Below, one piece after another: positions 1 to 8,461 of a stretch of DNA of 64,000 nt (positions within the stretch are counted from its first letter, which is position 1; every line of letters starts with the position of its first letter). The notes beneath the pieces were generated by a model. The model searched no databases. It saw only the letters and a program-made list of their open reading frames with translations, and was not told the DNA's origin. This DNA is from Flavisolibacter ginsengisoli DSM 18119 (GTDB lineage Bacteria > Bacteroidota > Bacteroidia > Chitinophagales > Chitinophagaceae). A program made the translations under genes and the position numbers. The stretch is taken from NCBI RefSeq assembly GCF_900129295.1, contig NZ_FQUU01000013.1:1-64000 (forward strand). Direction: 5' to 3'.

Positions 1-120
1 ATAAGACCCTCGGTCTATTCCTTTGCAAAGTTCACCTCACTTTCCTTCCACAAAATTCTTAATCTTTCTTCTCTCTGCTATTCTATTATGTCAATGAACT
101 AATATTAACCTAAAGGTCCT

Positions 121-429
121 TTGCGTTACTATTTTCGTAGAGTATCGCAGAGGGCGCGGAAAGAAGAAACGCAAAGGATCGCAAAGTGTTTTCCCGTACT
201 ATATACTAACTGAATAGGACAAACGATTTGGCCACTAAAGTTTTTGAATTTTTTCTTTTTACTTTTGACTTCTTCCTTGCGTTACTGTTTTCTTAAAGTA
301 TCGCAAAGGACGCAGAGAGAAGGCACGCAAAGGGTCGCAAAGGGTTTACCTTTTCTATATACTAACTGAATAGGACAAACGATTTGGCCACTAAAGCTTT
401 TGAATTTTTACTTTTGACTTTTGACTTTA
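121..429. repeat. 156-bp direct tandem repeat, two copies
   Basis: Two adjacent copies (121-276 and 277 to about 429) share a period of 156 bp. The stretch 200-240 is identical to 356-396; the rest is diverged but clearly alignable. Each copy starts with a TTGCGTTAC stretch and carries an ACGCAAAGG block about 50 bases later that is the reverse complement of the unit start, so each unit could fold as a long hairpin. The window's first 432 bases hold no gene, only this repeat and AT-rich sequence. It looks like a dispersed intergenic repeat of the genome; its function is unknown. Confidence 0.85.
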
Positions 430-432
430 TTT

Positions 433-1647
433 TCACTCTACTACCTGGTACGAAACAAACGTATTCTTTCCCTGTTTCCGTGAATAAGCTACAAGGCATT
501 TATTGTCATCAAGCGCAGTTACAACAGGGTAGCTGCAAGACCCCGAATCAGGTGTTATGAATTTTTTCTTCAGGAATTTTCCTCCTTGTGCCCTCATCTC
601 AATACCTATTCTTTTATTGATACTGGTATCAGTTTTTAGAGTTTCATCCCATGAGATCACAATATTGCCATTGGCCATAGTTGCCGCCTGTGGATGAGAA
701 CCCATGCTACTGATACTTTCGGGTGTAGAGAAGCTTTTGCCATTGTCTGTTGACTGGTTATAGAAGCATCCCTTATTCTTTCCACCTGTATACCAGGCAA
801 AATGAATTCCTTCCTTATTTTCCGTCATAGTCGGACCTGTGTGAGGACAGGCATTTAAAACCCAGTTGTCTTTGCTGATCCTTTTTGGTTGCGAAAAGCT
901 TTTCCCTCCGTCAGTAGATACAATGTGAACCATATCCCTGATGCTGTCCTGGATGATTCCCCTGTATAAAACATGTACCTGGCCATGGGTATCAACAAAG
1001 AGATCGGTGCGGCAGCACTGGCAGCATGGCTGGCTTATCAGACCTCCGGAGGTAAAGCCGGATCTACCACTTGTAGATGCGAAGTAAAGGCCAGAACCTT
1101 CTTTTGTCGTTGTTTTACGATTGTCAAGCCATATGATTCCTATTTCTCCGTTTTGTAACATGGCCACATCGTAATAGCGCTGATCATAACTTTTTTCATC
1201 ATCTACTAAAGGTCTTGATGTTGTCCATGTTTTACCAGCATCAAAGGACTGGCTATAATATACAAGTCCTGAATATTTGTTTTTGGGATTAGGATAGGCG
1301 GCCCCCCATAATGCCATCACTTCACCCGAAGGCTTGTAGATGATTTTTGGAAGGTTTTCTGAATGAGGTTCAATGTTGGTACTGGAAGGCACTTCTTTGC
1401 CAGGACTAAACGTTTTGCCCTGGTCTTTAGACACAGCATAACACAAGATATGGGTGGAATCATTAAGGGACCGGATCCAACTCATTATAATATTGCCATT
1501 ATTGTCTTTGGCCAGGTAAGGACATTCTCCTGGCAAAGAATCTACCTGAAGAAAGTTCCCGGCATTGCCTGACATTTTATTATTTCCTGTTTGACAGGAA
1601 GAAATAGTAATAGTTGATATAATAAATATGATCAGTAATTGTTTCAT
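433..1647 (-). CDS. BNR/Asp-box repeat lipoprotein with a CCxCC motif
   Basis: A 404-aa exported lipoprotein: hydrophobic N-terminus ending in the lipobox TISSC (Cys18). Four Asp-box motifs are visible (SKDQGKTF at 73, SFDAGKTW at 134, STDGGKSF at 244, STDNGKSF at 299), which predicts a sialidase-like beta-propeller. Unlike ordinary sialidases it has a CCQCC cluster at residues 208-212 plus further Cys residues, suggesting metal binding rather than glycan cleavage; no catalytic sialidase residues could be assigned. Its ATG overlaps the TGA of the upstream TonB receptor gene by four bases (ATGA), so the two are probably translationally coupled. I infer a role with the receptor in handling a metal, possibly copper; the substrate is unproven. 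Confidence 0.75.
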   Translation of the reverse strand: MKQLLIIFIISTITISSCQTGNNKMSGNAGNFLQVDSLPGECPYLAKDNNGNIIMSWIRSLNDSTHILCYAVSKDQGKTFSPGKEVPSSTNIEPHSENLPKIIYKPSGEVMALWGAAYPNPKNKYSGLVYYSQSFDAGKTWTTSRPLVDDEKSYDQRYYDVAMLQNGEIGIIWLDNRKTTTKEGSGLYFASTSGRSGFTSGGLISQPCCQCCRTDLFVDTHGQVHVLYRGIIQDSIRDMVHIVSTDGGKSFSQPKRISKDNWVLNACPHTGPTMTENKEGIHFAWYTGGKNKGCFYNQSTDNGKSFSTPESISSMGSHPQAATMANGNIVISWDETLKTDTSINKRIGIEMRAQGGKFLKKKFITPDSGSCSYPVVTALDDNKCLVAYSRKQGKNTFVSYQVVE

Positions 1648-3977
1648 TTGTTTGATTTGAACAGGTTAGCCAGGTCATATGATGCGCCAATATTGAAATT
1701 TCTTGGCTCTGCCAGTGTATAACTATAGACTGAACCCGTTTTCGTGGAGATATAAGAATAGTAATTATTGGTAGCATTCATGATATTGACCCAAATGTCA
1801 AGGTCCTTTATTTTATAACCCACACGGATATTGAATACATTGTATCCCTGGTATTTTTCTGTGTTCCTGGCATCCATGAAATAGTTTCCAATCCTCTGCC
1901 ATTCACCGCCTATGCGCAAGCCATTGGCAAAAGAAGGTTTATACCAGATCTCTGCATTATGCATCCACCGAGGGGCATTGTTCATCTCATTACCATTGTA
2001 CTTGTTTCCTTTCTCTACAAAATCAAGGAAGTAATGGTGGCTGTAGGCACCACTAATTTTGAATGAAAGGTCTTTTAGTGGAGTGGCACTAATCCCGAAC
2101 TCTATTCCGCGATGCTGGGTTCTGCCAGCATTCTGATTTTCTGATGAACCGTCATCCAGTTTTACAGAGATTACTTCGTTTGTCCCTTCGAGTTGATAGA
2201 TGCTGATGTCTGCACTTAATTTATTCTTAATAATCTCGGCCCAACCGCCAATTTCATAATTGTAAAAAACAGAAGGGTGCAGGGTTGGCACTTTTACACC
2301 TGTGTACATTTCTGTAACCTGGGGAGGAACAAAGCCCTGGCTGTAATTGGCATAGATACCTGTTTTGGAGGAAAGGCTATAAGTAAAGCCGACCTTTGGA
2401 CTGAACCTTTTGAAATAATTGATGGTATCGGTCGAGCCGCTAAAAGCTGATGGCTTAAGGGAGTTATTAAAACCATAATGAAAAAGGTCAAACCGGAGTG
2501 AAGCCACAATCCTTAATCTTTCAAGCGGGCTAACCTCAAAATTGGTAAAGGCAGCATAGTTGTTGATCCTTGTTGTATAGTTGGTAAGGATACTATCTGT
2601 TGACTGGTAGCCTGTGTATTTTTTTGAGATGGTATCTTTTTTAATGCGGATGTAGGCGGCATTGTAACCTGATGGGCTCAGGTCCATACTGATGCCTCCA
2701 AGCAGAACGGCTTTTTTCCAATCAAAAGAGTGTTTATGCTGTGCAATAAAAGCATAAGAATGAAAACTGCTTACATTGATCTCACCATGTGCCAGGCTTT
2801 TGTCGCCCTTATAAACACCATTTACTTTTTTGTAATCATCTTTTATCCTGTAATTGGGGTTTTGGCCTATGGAATTTTCACGATATATAAGGTTTACTGT
2901 TGTTTTACTATGATCATTCCAGGTTTGTGTAAGTGAAGAACGAAATCTTGTAGCATTCACTTTACGATAAGTAAAGGTTTGGGGATTAATAAATTTGTGA
3001 GTGGTGAACATAGTGCTGTCCACACCACTAGGCATATCGCTGTAGTAATCTAAAAAGGTCAGGCTGTTGGATAAACTTGTTTTATTACTAAAACTATAAT
3101 CAGCCCTTGCTGTAAATGTTGCCTTATGAAAATCGGAGTACTCCATAAAGCCATTTCTTTTATCAGCATAATACCCGCTAATTGCAAATCCCCATTTGCC
3201 CTGTGTAAGGCTGCTTTGGATCTCAGCACGCTTGTAGCCAATATTGTTGCCCTGCAGTGAAAGCTTTAAAACCGGGATGGCTGTTGGTGCTATAGTGATG
3301 AAGTTCACAACACCCCCTATGGCTTCGCTTCCATACAATGAAGAGGAAGGGCCTTTGATGACCTCGACGCTTTTAACGGCTGCCATATTCATCTCTAATA
3401 CAGCATTGTGGTTAAACAGTCCGGTGGTTCTGACAGGAATGCCATCTTCCAGGTACAGGAAAAGACTTTTGGTGGTCATGGGCTGCCTGATGCTCATTTG
3501 GTGCTGCTCATTACCCAGGTTCACCATATTCACCCCACTTATTTTATTCAATACCTGGTCAACGGTTATAGCCCTGGTATCCTGTAGTAAGCGGGTGTCA
3601 ATTTTAGAAATGGCAATGGGCGCCTGCGATCTTTTAATGGCATCTCCACGTGTGGCAGATACCACCACTTCATTCATTGTATTAGAGGCAGGAACAAGGT
3701 ATACCAATTGTGCGGAGGTTAAAATTTCCATGGGCTTATAGCCTATAGAAGTGACATTAAGTTTTTGACAATCCCTGCATTTCATTTGAAACTCGCCGGA
3801 GGCATTTGTTGTGCAACCACACATACAGGCATTATCTATACAATGAATGGTTGCCCCTGGAATAGGCTCTTTAGTAATGGCATCAATGATTTTTCCAGTT
3901 GCAATAACCTGAGCCTGGCCTTGCACTCCGTAAAATATTATGGATATAAGAATGAACAGCCTGGATAGAACAGACAT
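1644..3977 (-). CDS. TonB-dependent outer membrane receptor with Cys-rich N-terminal domain
   Basis: A 777-aa receptor: signal peptide (about 1-23), a carboxypeptidase-regulatory-like beta-sandwich domain (about 24-95), a plug domain (about 105-225, beginning near VVVSATRGDAI) and a 22-strand type barrel ending in an aromatic-rich C-terminus. The N-terminal domain carries six cysteines in 25 residues (C46, C51, C53, C55, C67, C70), which is unusual for this domain and points to metal binding in the periplasm. It lies between a small Cys-containing exported protein and a BNR lipoprotein in one leftward operon, with a candidate FNR-type box upstream. Import of copper for NirK and NosZ is a plausible inference; another metal or metallophore cannot be excluded. 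Confidence 0.85.
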   Translation of the reverse strand: MSVLSRLFILISIIFYGVQGQAQVIATGKIIDAITKEPIPGATIHCIDNACMCGCTTNASGEFQMKCRDCQKLNVTSIGYKPMEILTSAQLVYLVPASNTMNEVVVSATRGDAIKRSQAPIAISKIDTRLLQDTRAITVDQVLNKISGVNMVNLGNEQHQMSIRQPMTTKSLFLYLEDGIPVRTTGLFNHNAVLEMNMAAVKSVEVIKGPSSSLYGSEAIGGVVNFITIAPTAIPVLKLSLQGNNIGYKRAEIQSSLTQGKWGFAISGYYADKRNGFMEYSDFHKATFTARADYSFSNKTSLSNSLTFLDYYSDMPSGVDSTMFTTHKFINPQTFTYRKVNATRFRSSLTQTWNDHSKTTVNLIYRENSIGQNPNYRIKDDYKKVNGVYKGDKSLAHGEINVSSFHSYAFIAQHKHSFDWKKAVLLGGISMDLSPSGYNAAYIRIKKDTISKKYTGYQSTDSILTNYTTRINNYAAFTNFEVSPLERLRIVASLRFDLFHYGFNNSLKPSAFSGSTDTINYFKRFSPKVGFTYSLSSKTGIYANYSQGFVPPQVTEMYTGVKVPTLHPSVFYNYEIGGWAEIIKNKLSADISIYQLEGTNEVISVKLDDGSSENQNAGRTQHRGIEFGISATPLKDLSFKISGAYSHHYFLDFVEKGNKYNGNEMNNAPRWMHNAEIWYKPSFANGLRIGGEWQRIGNYFMDARNTEKYQGYNVFNIRVGYKIKDLDIWVNIMNATNNYYSYISTKTGSVYSYTLAEPRNFNIGASYDLANLFKSNK

Positions 3978-4036
3978 AGCAATATTTTAATTTAATACTT
4001 AGTGTTATGGAATAGTAAAGGAAACAGTTAGACCGA

Positions 4037-4414
4037 TCAGGCCCGGGAGGGGGGATGGAATATGGAGCTTATTGGTGATTCATAAAAGCGTGCAACAACA
4101 TAATTATGAAACAATGGTTGAACCTGGGGATACGTAGTTGGATTATATTCTAAAAAGGTATCGAGGTAGACTATATCCTGGAATTTTATAGTGCCCTGGT
4201 TATTATTTCCGGGAGCATTTTGTTTTTCTTCCTCAGCCAGTTTTTTCATTAGCTGGCATTTGCCATTGCAATGCAGCTTAGGACGTTTTTTATTAATGCA
4301 GAGGTTTTTAGAAATGTATTCCTTATTGATCTCGTAGTCTGCCATAATCACCCACTTACTGAAAGATTGCAGTAAGGTGACAAGAGAAAAGAGTATGACA
4401 GCCAGTATTTTCAT
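4037..4414 (-). CDS. Small exported protein with CNGKC motif
   Basis: A 125-aa protein with a hydrophobic N-terminus (about 1-19), consistent with a signal peptide or membrane anchor. The mature part has Cys39 and the cluster HCNGKC (H48, C49, C53), a lysine-rich helix and a C-terminal FHPP segment. No enzyme family is recognised. It is the first gene of the leftward operon with the Cys-rich TonB receptor (59-bp gap). The Cys/His pattern and context suggest a periplasmic metal-binding accessory protein, probably for copper; this is an inference from position and residues only. Confidence 0.65.
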   Translation of the reverse strand: MKILAVILFSLVTLLQSFSKWVIMADYEINKEYISKNLCINKKRPKLHCNGKCQLMKKLAEEEKQNAPGNNNQGTIKFQDIVYLDTFLEYNPTTYPQVQPLFHNYVVARFYESPISSIFHPPSRA

Positions 4415-4475
4415 TTCAGACGCAAATATCCTTTATTATTTATTTCCCATAATTTGGTATTACTCAGTTTATATC

Positions 4476-4489
4476 ATGACTTTAGTCAT
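4476..4489. promoter_or_regulatory. Candidate FNR-type box (perfect dyad)
   Basis: ATGACTTTAGTCAT is a perfect inverted repeat with arms ATGACT and AGTCAT, fitting the CRP/FNR pattern TGAY-N4-RTCA. Its centre is 68 bp upstream of the start of the small Cys protein gene (leftward operon) and about 124 bp from the rightward oxidase-like gene. No clear TAnnTTTG element was found at the expected spacing. Five similar boxes occur elsewhere in this island. Confidence 0.6.
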
Positions 4490-4537
4490 ATTCATTTTCT
4501 TGCGAACTGGGATTGGTGATCCATAAATGGCAATAAT

Positions 4538-4551
4538 ATGATGGAAATCAG
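4538..4551. promoter_or_regulatory. Candidate FNR-type box upstream of the oxidase-like gene
   Basis: ATGATGGAAATCAG fits TGAY-N4-RTCA. Its centre is 62.5 bp upstream of the ATG at 4607, almost the same distance as the box in front of the DUF2249-RIC gene (63.5 bp). The matching promoter element is not obvious here. Confidence 0.5.
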
Positions 4552-4606
4552 CTAATTATTTTATTGTTCATCATGGACATAGTTGTCCTTTTTCTGAAAT
4601 TTGCAT

Positions 4607-5848
4607 ATGGTTCAGGTGCAGCCTCCATTAAAAGTTGAAGACCCTACATTAGTGAAGCAGGAAAGTTTGCAGAACCTGCTGCTTCGTTTGTCCTTTTTTA
4701 ATTTGCTCATCATATCTGCTATTGGATTATTGGTTCGATCGCTTCCTTTTATTGATCATTTTCCTTTAGAATATAAAAACCTGTTACATGGCCATTCTCA
4801 TTTTGCATTTGGTGGTTGGGTGATGCCTGCACTTATAGCTTTACTGATGATGAATATTCCTGAGCTTTCACAGAAAGTAGCTTACAAGCATTGGAGAAAT
4901 ATCAGCATTTTATTGATGGGTTCAGCCTATGGAATGTTGTTTAGCTTTCCCGTGCAAGGTTATAAGGCGGTAAGCATTACTTTTTCTACTTTATCAATTG
5001 GCGCAGGTTACTACCTTGCTATTGTATTGTGGAAGGCCCTGAGGACAGTTGATAACAGGGTATCTTATTCATTCATTAAATGGGGACTATTTTATATGGC
5101 TATTTCTGCCATTGGACCATTCGCCACGGGACCGTTAATAGTCATGGGCAAGCAATCCACACCCATTTATTTTGATTCTATTTATTTTTATTTACACTTT
5201 CAGTATAATGGCTTCTTTACATTTTTTGTAATGGCACTTATATACAAAAGCCTGGAAAGGAGTGGAAAGACCAGGTATGGAAGAAAGGTATTTGGTTTAC
5301 TGAATGCAGCCTGTATACCAACTTTTGCACTTTCAGTAATTTGGAACCAGCCACCTATAGTTTTTAATATTATAGGTGGAGTAGGTGCTATCTTACAAGT
5401 TATTGCAGTGATCTATTTGATCAGGGATATGCAAATCATTCCTTGGCTTAAAAACGCAGGTATTTTATTGAAAATATCTATTGGAGCTTTTTGTCTTAAG
5501 GTCCTGCTGCAGTTGTTGAGTGCTTTACCTGTATTTGCATTAATGGGTTATCATCAAAGGAACCTGGTAATAGCATACCTGCATTTAATTTTATTGGGAT
5601 TTATTAGCTTATTTATCTTTTCGATGGTGTTTGATTCATTTCAAGCAAACAGACCCACGAGAATGGGTTATAGTTTGTTTCTTTTTGCCTTTGTTACTAC
5701 AGAGGTATTACTGGTTGCTAGTCCTTTTATCGCGATCCGCAGTTTGCCAGCACTCTTACTGATCTTTACCTTCTTCTTTCCTTTAGGAATTAGTTATATG
5801 AATTATGGCCTTGGAAAAAGCTTACAGTTCCGTTTCCATCTCAACTAA
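4607..5848 (+). CDS. Heme-copper oxidase subunit I-like membrane protein (paralogue A)
   Basis: About 413 aa with roughly 12 hydrophobic helices. I chose ATG 4607 over the upstream in-frame TTG at 4601. Conserved intramembrane histidines resemble the oxidase/NOR fold: HGHSHFAFGGW (H61, H63, H65) in an early helix, LHFQYNGFF (H197, N201) and AYLHLILLGF (H326). Compared with P. aeruginosa NorB recalled from memory, H197 matches the FeB ligand in helix VI and H326 the second low-spin heme b ligand, but the GHH pair and the heme b3 ligand are not seen. It is a close relative of the gene at 22553-23788 next to nirK. It overlaps norB tail-to-tail by 27 bp. A heme-binding role in NO or electron transfer is inferred. 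Confidence 0.7.
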   Translation: MVQVQPPLKVEDPTLVKQESLQNLLLRLSFFNLLIISAIGLLVRSLPFIDHFPLEYKNLLHGHSHFAFGGWVMPALIALLMMNIPELSQKVAYKHWRNISILLMGSAYGMLFSFPVQGYKAVSITFSTLSIGAGYYLAIVLWKALRTVDNRVSYSFIKWGLFYMAISAIGPFATGPLIVMGKQSTPIYFDSIYFYLHFQYNGFFTFFVMALIYKSLERSGKTRYGRKVFGLLNAACIPTFALSVIWNQPPIVFNIIGGVGAILQVIAVIYLIRDMQIIPWLKNAGILLKISIGAFCLKVLLQLLSALPVFALMGYHQRNLVIAYLHLILLGFISLFIFSMVFDSFQANRPTRMGYSLFLFAFVTTEVLLVASPFIAIRSLPALLLIFTFFFPLGISYMNYGLGKSLQFRFHLN

Positions 5849-7261
5849 GCTGTTGGAGTCTATGTGCAATGGAAGGTTATGCTCTTTTTTAAATACAAGT
5901 GCAAGCACAGTTACAATGAGAATAGCCAGTCCAATTAAAATGCCGATGCCGCTGATGGCAAATATTTTAAAAAAGGGCTCGCAATTTTTCATCATTACGG
6001 CAAAGGCTTTATTCTCCAGCCGGGCGGAGATTTTTACCAGCCCACTGCCAATAAGAGAAGTCCAGAAAAGGATCAATGATATATTGGTAATCAGAACCCC
6101 TTTACCTATCCATGAACTTTTTTGGTTTAAAGCGCCAGGTTTTTGTTGCTGAAGTATATAAAAGATAGAAGCGAACAACAGCATGGTATTTATGCCAATG
6201 GTAGTACCCATGGCATGTGCCACGGTAATGTGAGTGCCATGTGTGTAAAAGTTTATTGCAGGAATGGAAATAGCTATGGCGGCTCCCAGGTTAAGAAAGA
6301 TCCATATATCGGCAAAAGATAAAAGCCTGAAGGGAATAGAATAATAATATTTGAGCGTGTTTGAAATAGTTTTGCGGAACTGGAAAAGAATCTGGCCAAA
6401 GATCAATAACTCCGTCATGCTGATGACATAGGCCACTGTTTTTACCCATGGTGCAGCGGGTACTATGTATGTATGGTGGCCCCAGTTAAACATTAAATTG
6501 GTAAAGCCTAGAAAGAAAAAGAAAAAAGCAATGGGTGAGCGTGAAATCTTTTTATCACCTTTTAGTTGCTCCATTATATAAAGGCTGGTGCCATAAACGA
6601 GCATATTCCAACTGCCAACCATAGAGCCAAGAGCTTTCCATTGAACGGTAATATCCCTGGTCACATTATTATTGAAATGGTCAAAGACCCAGAGATAGCT
6701 TTCTGACAAGGTGATATAGAAGAAAACAATTCCGATGGTCCAACTGAAGTAATACACTGGCGCTGTTTTAAATTGCGGGCTTATGGTACCAAAGAAATTG
6801 ATGGCAAATGGAAGCCAGCTGATAGCTATAAATATTCCCATGAAGGGAGGAAACTCCAGGTATTCTCTACCACCAAAGTAACCCATGAAGAAAGCTGTAA
6901 TGATTGCCAGCGAAGTCAGTAATTGTAAGGCAAAATGAATCCATGCACCTTGTAACCAGAATAGCTTCCTGTTACTCAACCTTGGCAGGTAATAATATAA
7001 GCCACCTTGTGCTGCAGTGAAGATCCAGGAGATGGCCAGGTATACGTGTAAAGGCCTGGTTTTTTGAAAGGTAAGGTAGTTGTTGAGAAACTTGGGCAGC
7101 AAGTACTGTAGGCTGCCTAAAACTCCAAATGTCAAGCCAAGCAAAAGATAGGAAACTGCCATAGCAATAAATGCCAGTGCTGCCTTGTCCGAATTATAAC
7201 ATTGCTTAATGTAGCTCTTGCCTAATTCGGGGCTTAAGGGAAGTTGCTGTTGTGTCAACAT
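5822..7261 (-). CDS. norB: NorB-like nitric oxide reductase subunit with altered active-site ligands
   Basis: A 479-aa, 12-helix protein aligning along its length with the catalytic subunit of cytochrome c-type NO reductase. Retained: H72 (low-spin heme b), the GHH pair H262-H263 (two FeB ligands), E284 and H349 (heme b3 ligand, in the segment YTHGTHITVAHAMG). Against P. aeruginosa NorB recalled from memory, FeB ligand His207 becomes G212, Glu211 becomes G216, and heme b ligand His349 becomes M351. So it is either a divergent NOR family or a heme protein with another reaction. It follows norC with a 56-bp overlap; the next Met (34) lies inside helix I, so Met1 is preferred. It is last in the nos-nor operon. 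The gene symbol is by homology only. Confidence 0.75.
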   Translation of the reverse strand: MLTQQQLPLSPELGKSYIKQCYNSDKAALAFIAMAVSYLLLGLTFGVLGSLQYLLPKFLNNYLTFQKTRPLHVYLAISWIFTAAQGGLYYYLPRLSNRKLFWLQGAWIHFALQLLTSLAIITAFFMGYFGGREYLEFPPFMGIFIAISWLPFAINFFGTISPQFKTAPVYYFSWTIGIVFFYITLSESYLWVFDHFNNNVTRDITVQWKALGSMVGSWNMLVYGTSLYIMEQLKGDKKISRSPIAFFFFFLGFTNLMFNWGHHTYIVPAAPWVKTVAYVISMTELLIFGQILFQFRKTISNTLKYYYSIPFRLLSFADIWIFLNLGAAIAISIPAINFYTHGTHITVAHAMGTTIGINTMLLFASIFYILQQQKPGALNQKSSWIGKGVLITNISLILFWTSLIGSGLVKISARLENKAFAVMMKNCEPFFKIFAISGIGILIGLAILIVTVLALVFKKEHNLPLHIDSNSLVEMETEL

Positions 7262-7598
7262 ATTTTAAATAGGCTATGATGGCCTCAGTTTGTTCATTGT
7301 TGAATTGGAAAGCCGGCATTCTATTGCCTCCTGAAATGAGCATTGCCTTTATAAGGTATTTACCACGTTGGGGATCAGACCAGGCCGTGGTAAGGTCTGG
7401 CCCGAGGTAGCCTCCAAGCCCATATATTTGGTGACATGCCTGGCAATTGTACTGCTGGTAGATCTGCTTACCATGCGCAATCATTTTCTGTTCAGACCCA
7501 CTGAGTTTGATATTATTGGCCGTACCACGCGTATAAATAAATCCTGAATAAACAACAAAGGATATAAAAAGGAAACAGGCAATTATAATTTTGGTCAT
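7206..7598 (-). CDS. norC: NorC-like membrane-anchored cytochrome c
   Basis: A 130-aa protein with one N-terminal membrane anchor (about residues 4-22) and a monoheme cytochrome c domain. The heme site is CQACH and the likely axial Met lies in GGNRMPAFQF, which is the usual NorC layout. It would pass electrons to the NorB-like protein encoded immediately downstream, whose start overlaps this gene by 56 bp. It is 37 bp downstream of nosY and no separate FNR-type box was found in that gap, so it is probably cotranscribed with the nos genes. Confidence 0.85.
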   Translation of the reverse strand: MTKIIIACFLFISFVVYSGFIYTRGTANNIKLSGSEQKMIAHGKQIYQQYNCQACHQIYGLGGYLGPDLTTAWSDPQRGKYLIKAMLISGGNRMPAFQFNNEQTEAIIAYLKYVDTTATSLKPRIRQELH

Positions 7599-7635
7599 CT
7601 CTTACAGTGATAAATAAATGTGAATGCACAATTAT

Positions 7636-8403
7636 TTAAAGGTCCTTTTTATTAAAGGAGCGAATAGCAATTGTTAATGGCACTAACATCCAGATTATAA
7701 GTATGCCTAAAGTATAGATCATACCAGAACTGCTTCCAAGAAAGTCTTTATACATGGCTCCTGTATATCCCATAAGTGCACTGATATCCATATTTAACAT
7801 GATAAAGATGCGTCCAAGATCAACAGGATTCAGTGAAGACAATACCAGGGTGATCTTTTCAAGTGGATAATCACTAAAGGCAAACAGAATGAGCAATACC
7901 AGTCCATCATAAATGAGGGCGAAGTAAAACCATAACAAAAGTGCTGCACCAATACCCCGGGCCTTATCTTTTGACTTTACAGAGGCCAGGAAGGCAAGCG
8001 AGGTAAATATCAAGGTTAATAAACTTCCTATAAGCAACAGGGAAACCCCCGTGTCGTTGAAATTATAAATGCAAACCGGTATACCTACACCTATTAGGAA
8101 TGCTGTGACAAGTGATGAACTGATACCAGTGTATTCACTTAATATCACTTTCTTCCGACTGATAGGTTGTGTCAGCATTAATTCAATGAATTCATAGGAA
8201 TTATACCAGTGAATTGTTGAGAATATCATACTGATTAATGGAACTACTATCAAAACGATATTGAGTAAACTTAACATCGCTTTTGAACTGTTCTCTTCCA
8301 TTTGAAACATTGATATGGATACGATGAACAGGAATGCGGTATACCCGATCATAACCCTGTTTTTGATTATATCGTAAAGAACATATTTGGATATCTTGAG
8401 CAT
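7636..8403 (-). CDS. nosY: NosY-type ABC transporter permease
   Basis: A 255-aa integral membrane protein with about six hydrophobic helices, of the ABC-2 permease type. Position after nosD and nosF identifies it as NosY. In the nos system NosDFY forms a membrane complex that supports assembly of the copper-sulfide CuZ centre of N2O reductase. There is a 58-bp gap to nosF and a 37-bp gap to norC in the same operon. Confidence 0.85.
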   Translation of the reverse strand: MLKISKYVLYDIIKNRVMIGYTAFLFIVSISMFQMEENSSKAMLSLLNIVLIVVPLISMIFSTIHWYNSYEFIELMLTQPISRKKVILSEYTGISSSLVTAFLIGVGIPVCIYNFNDTGVSLLLIGSLLTLIFTSLAFLASVKSKDKARGIGAALLLWFYFALIYDGLVLLILFAFSDYPLEKITLVLSSLNPVDLGRIFIMLNMDISALMGYTGAMYKDFLGSSSGMIYTLGILIIWMLVPLTIAIRSFNKKDL

Positions 8404-8461
8404 AATAATATTTTTTTGTTAACCTGATGCGGTTGTAAAGTTTGACCTGTTGGTTTTTACT

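Noticed and set aside
3244-3741. 165-aa open frame antisense to the TonB receptor
   Set aside because: It lies fully opposite a well-supported gene and its translation has no domain or signal pattern; it is a shadow frame.
5805-6152. 115-aa frame on the plus strand opposite norB
   Set aside because: It continues past the oxidase-like gene's end only as a mirror of norB coding sequence.
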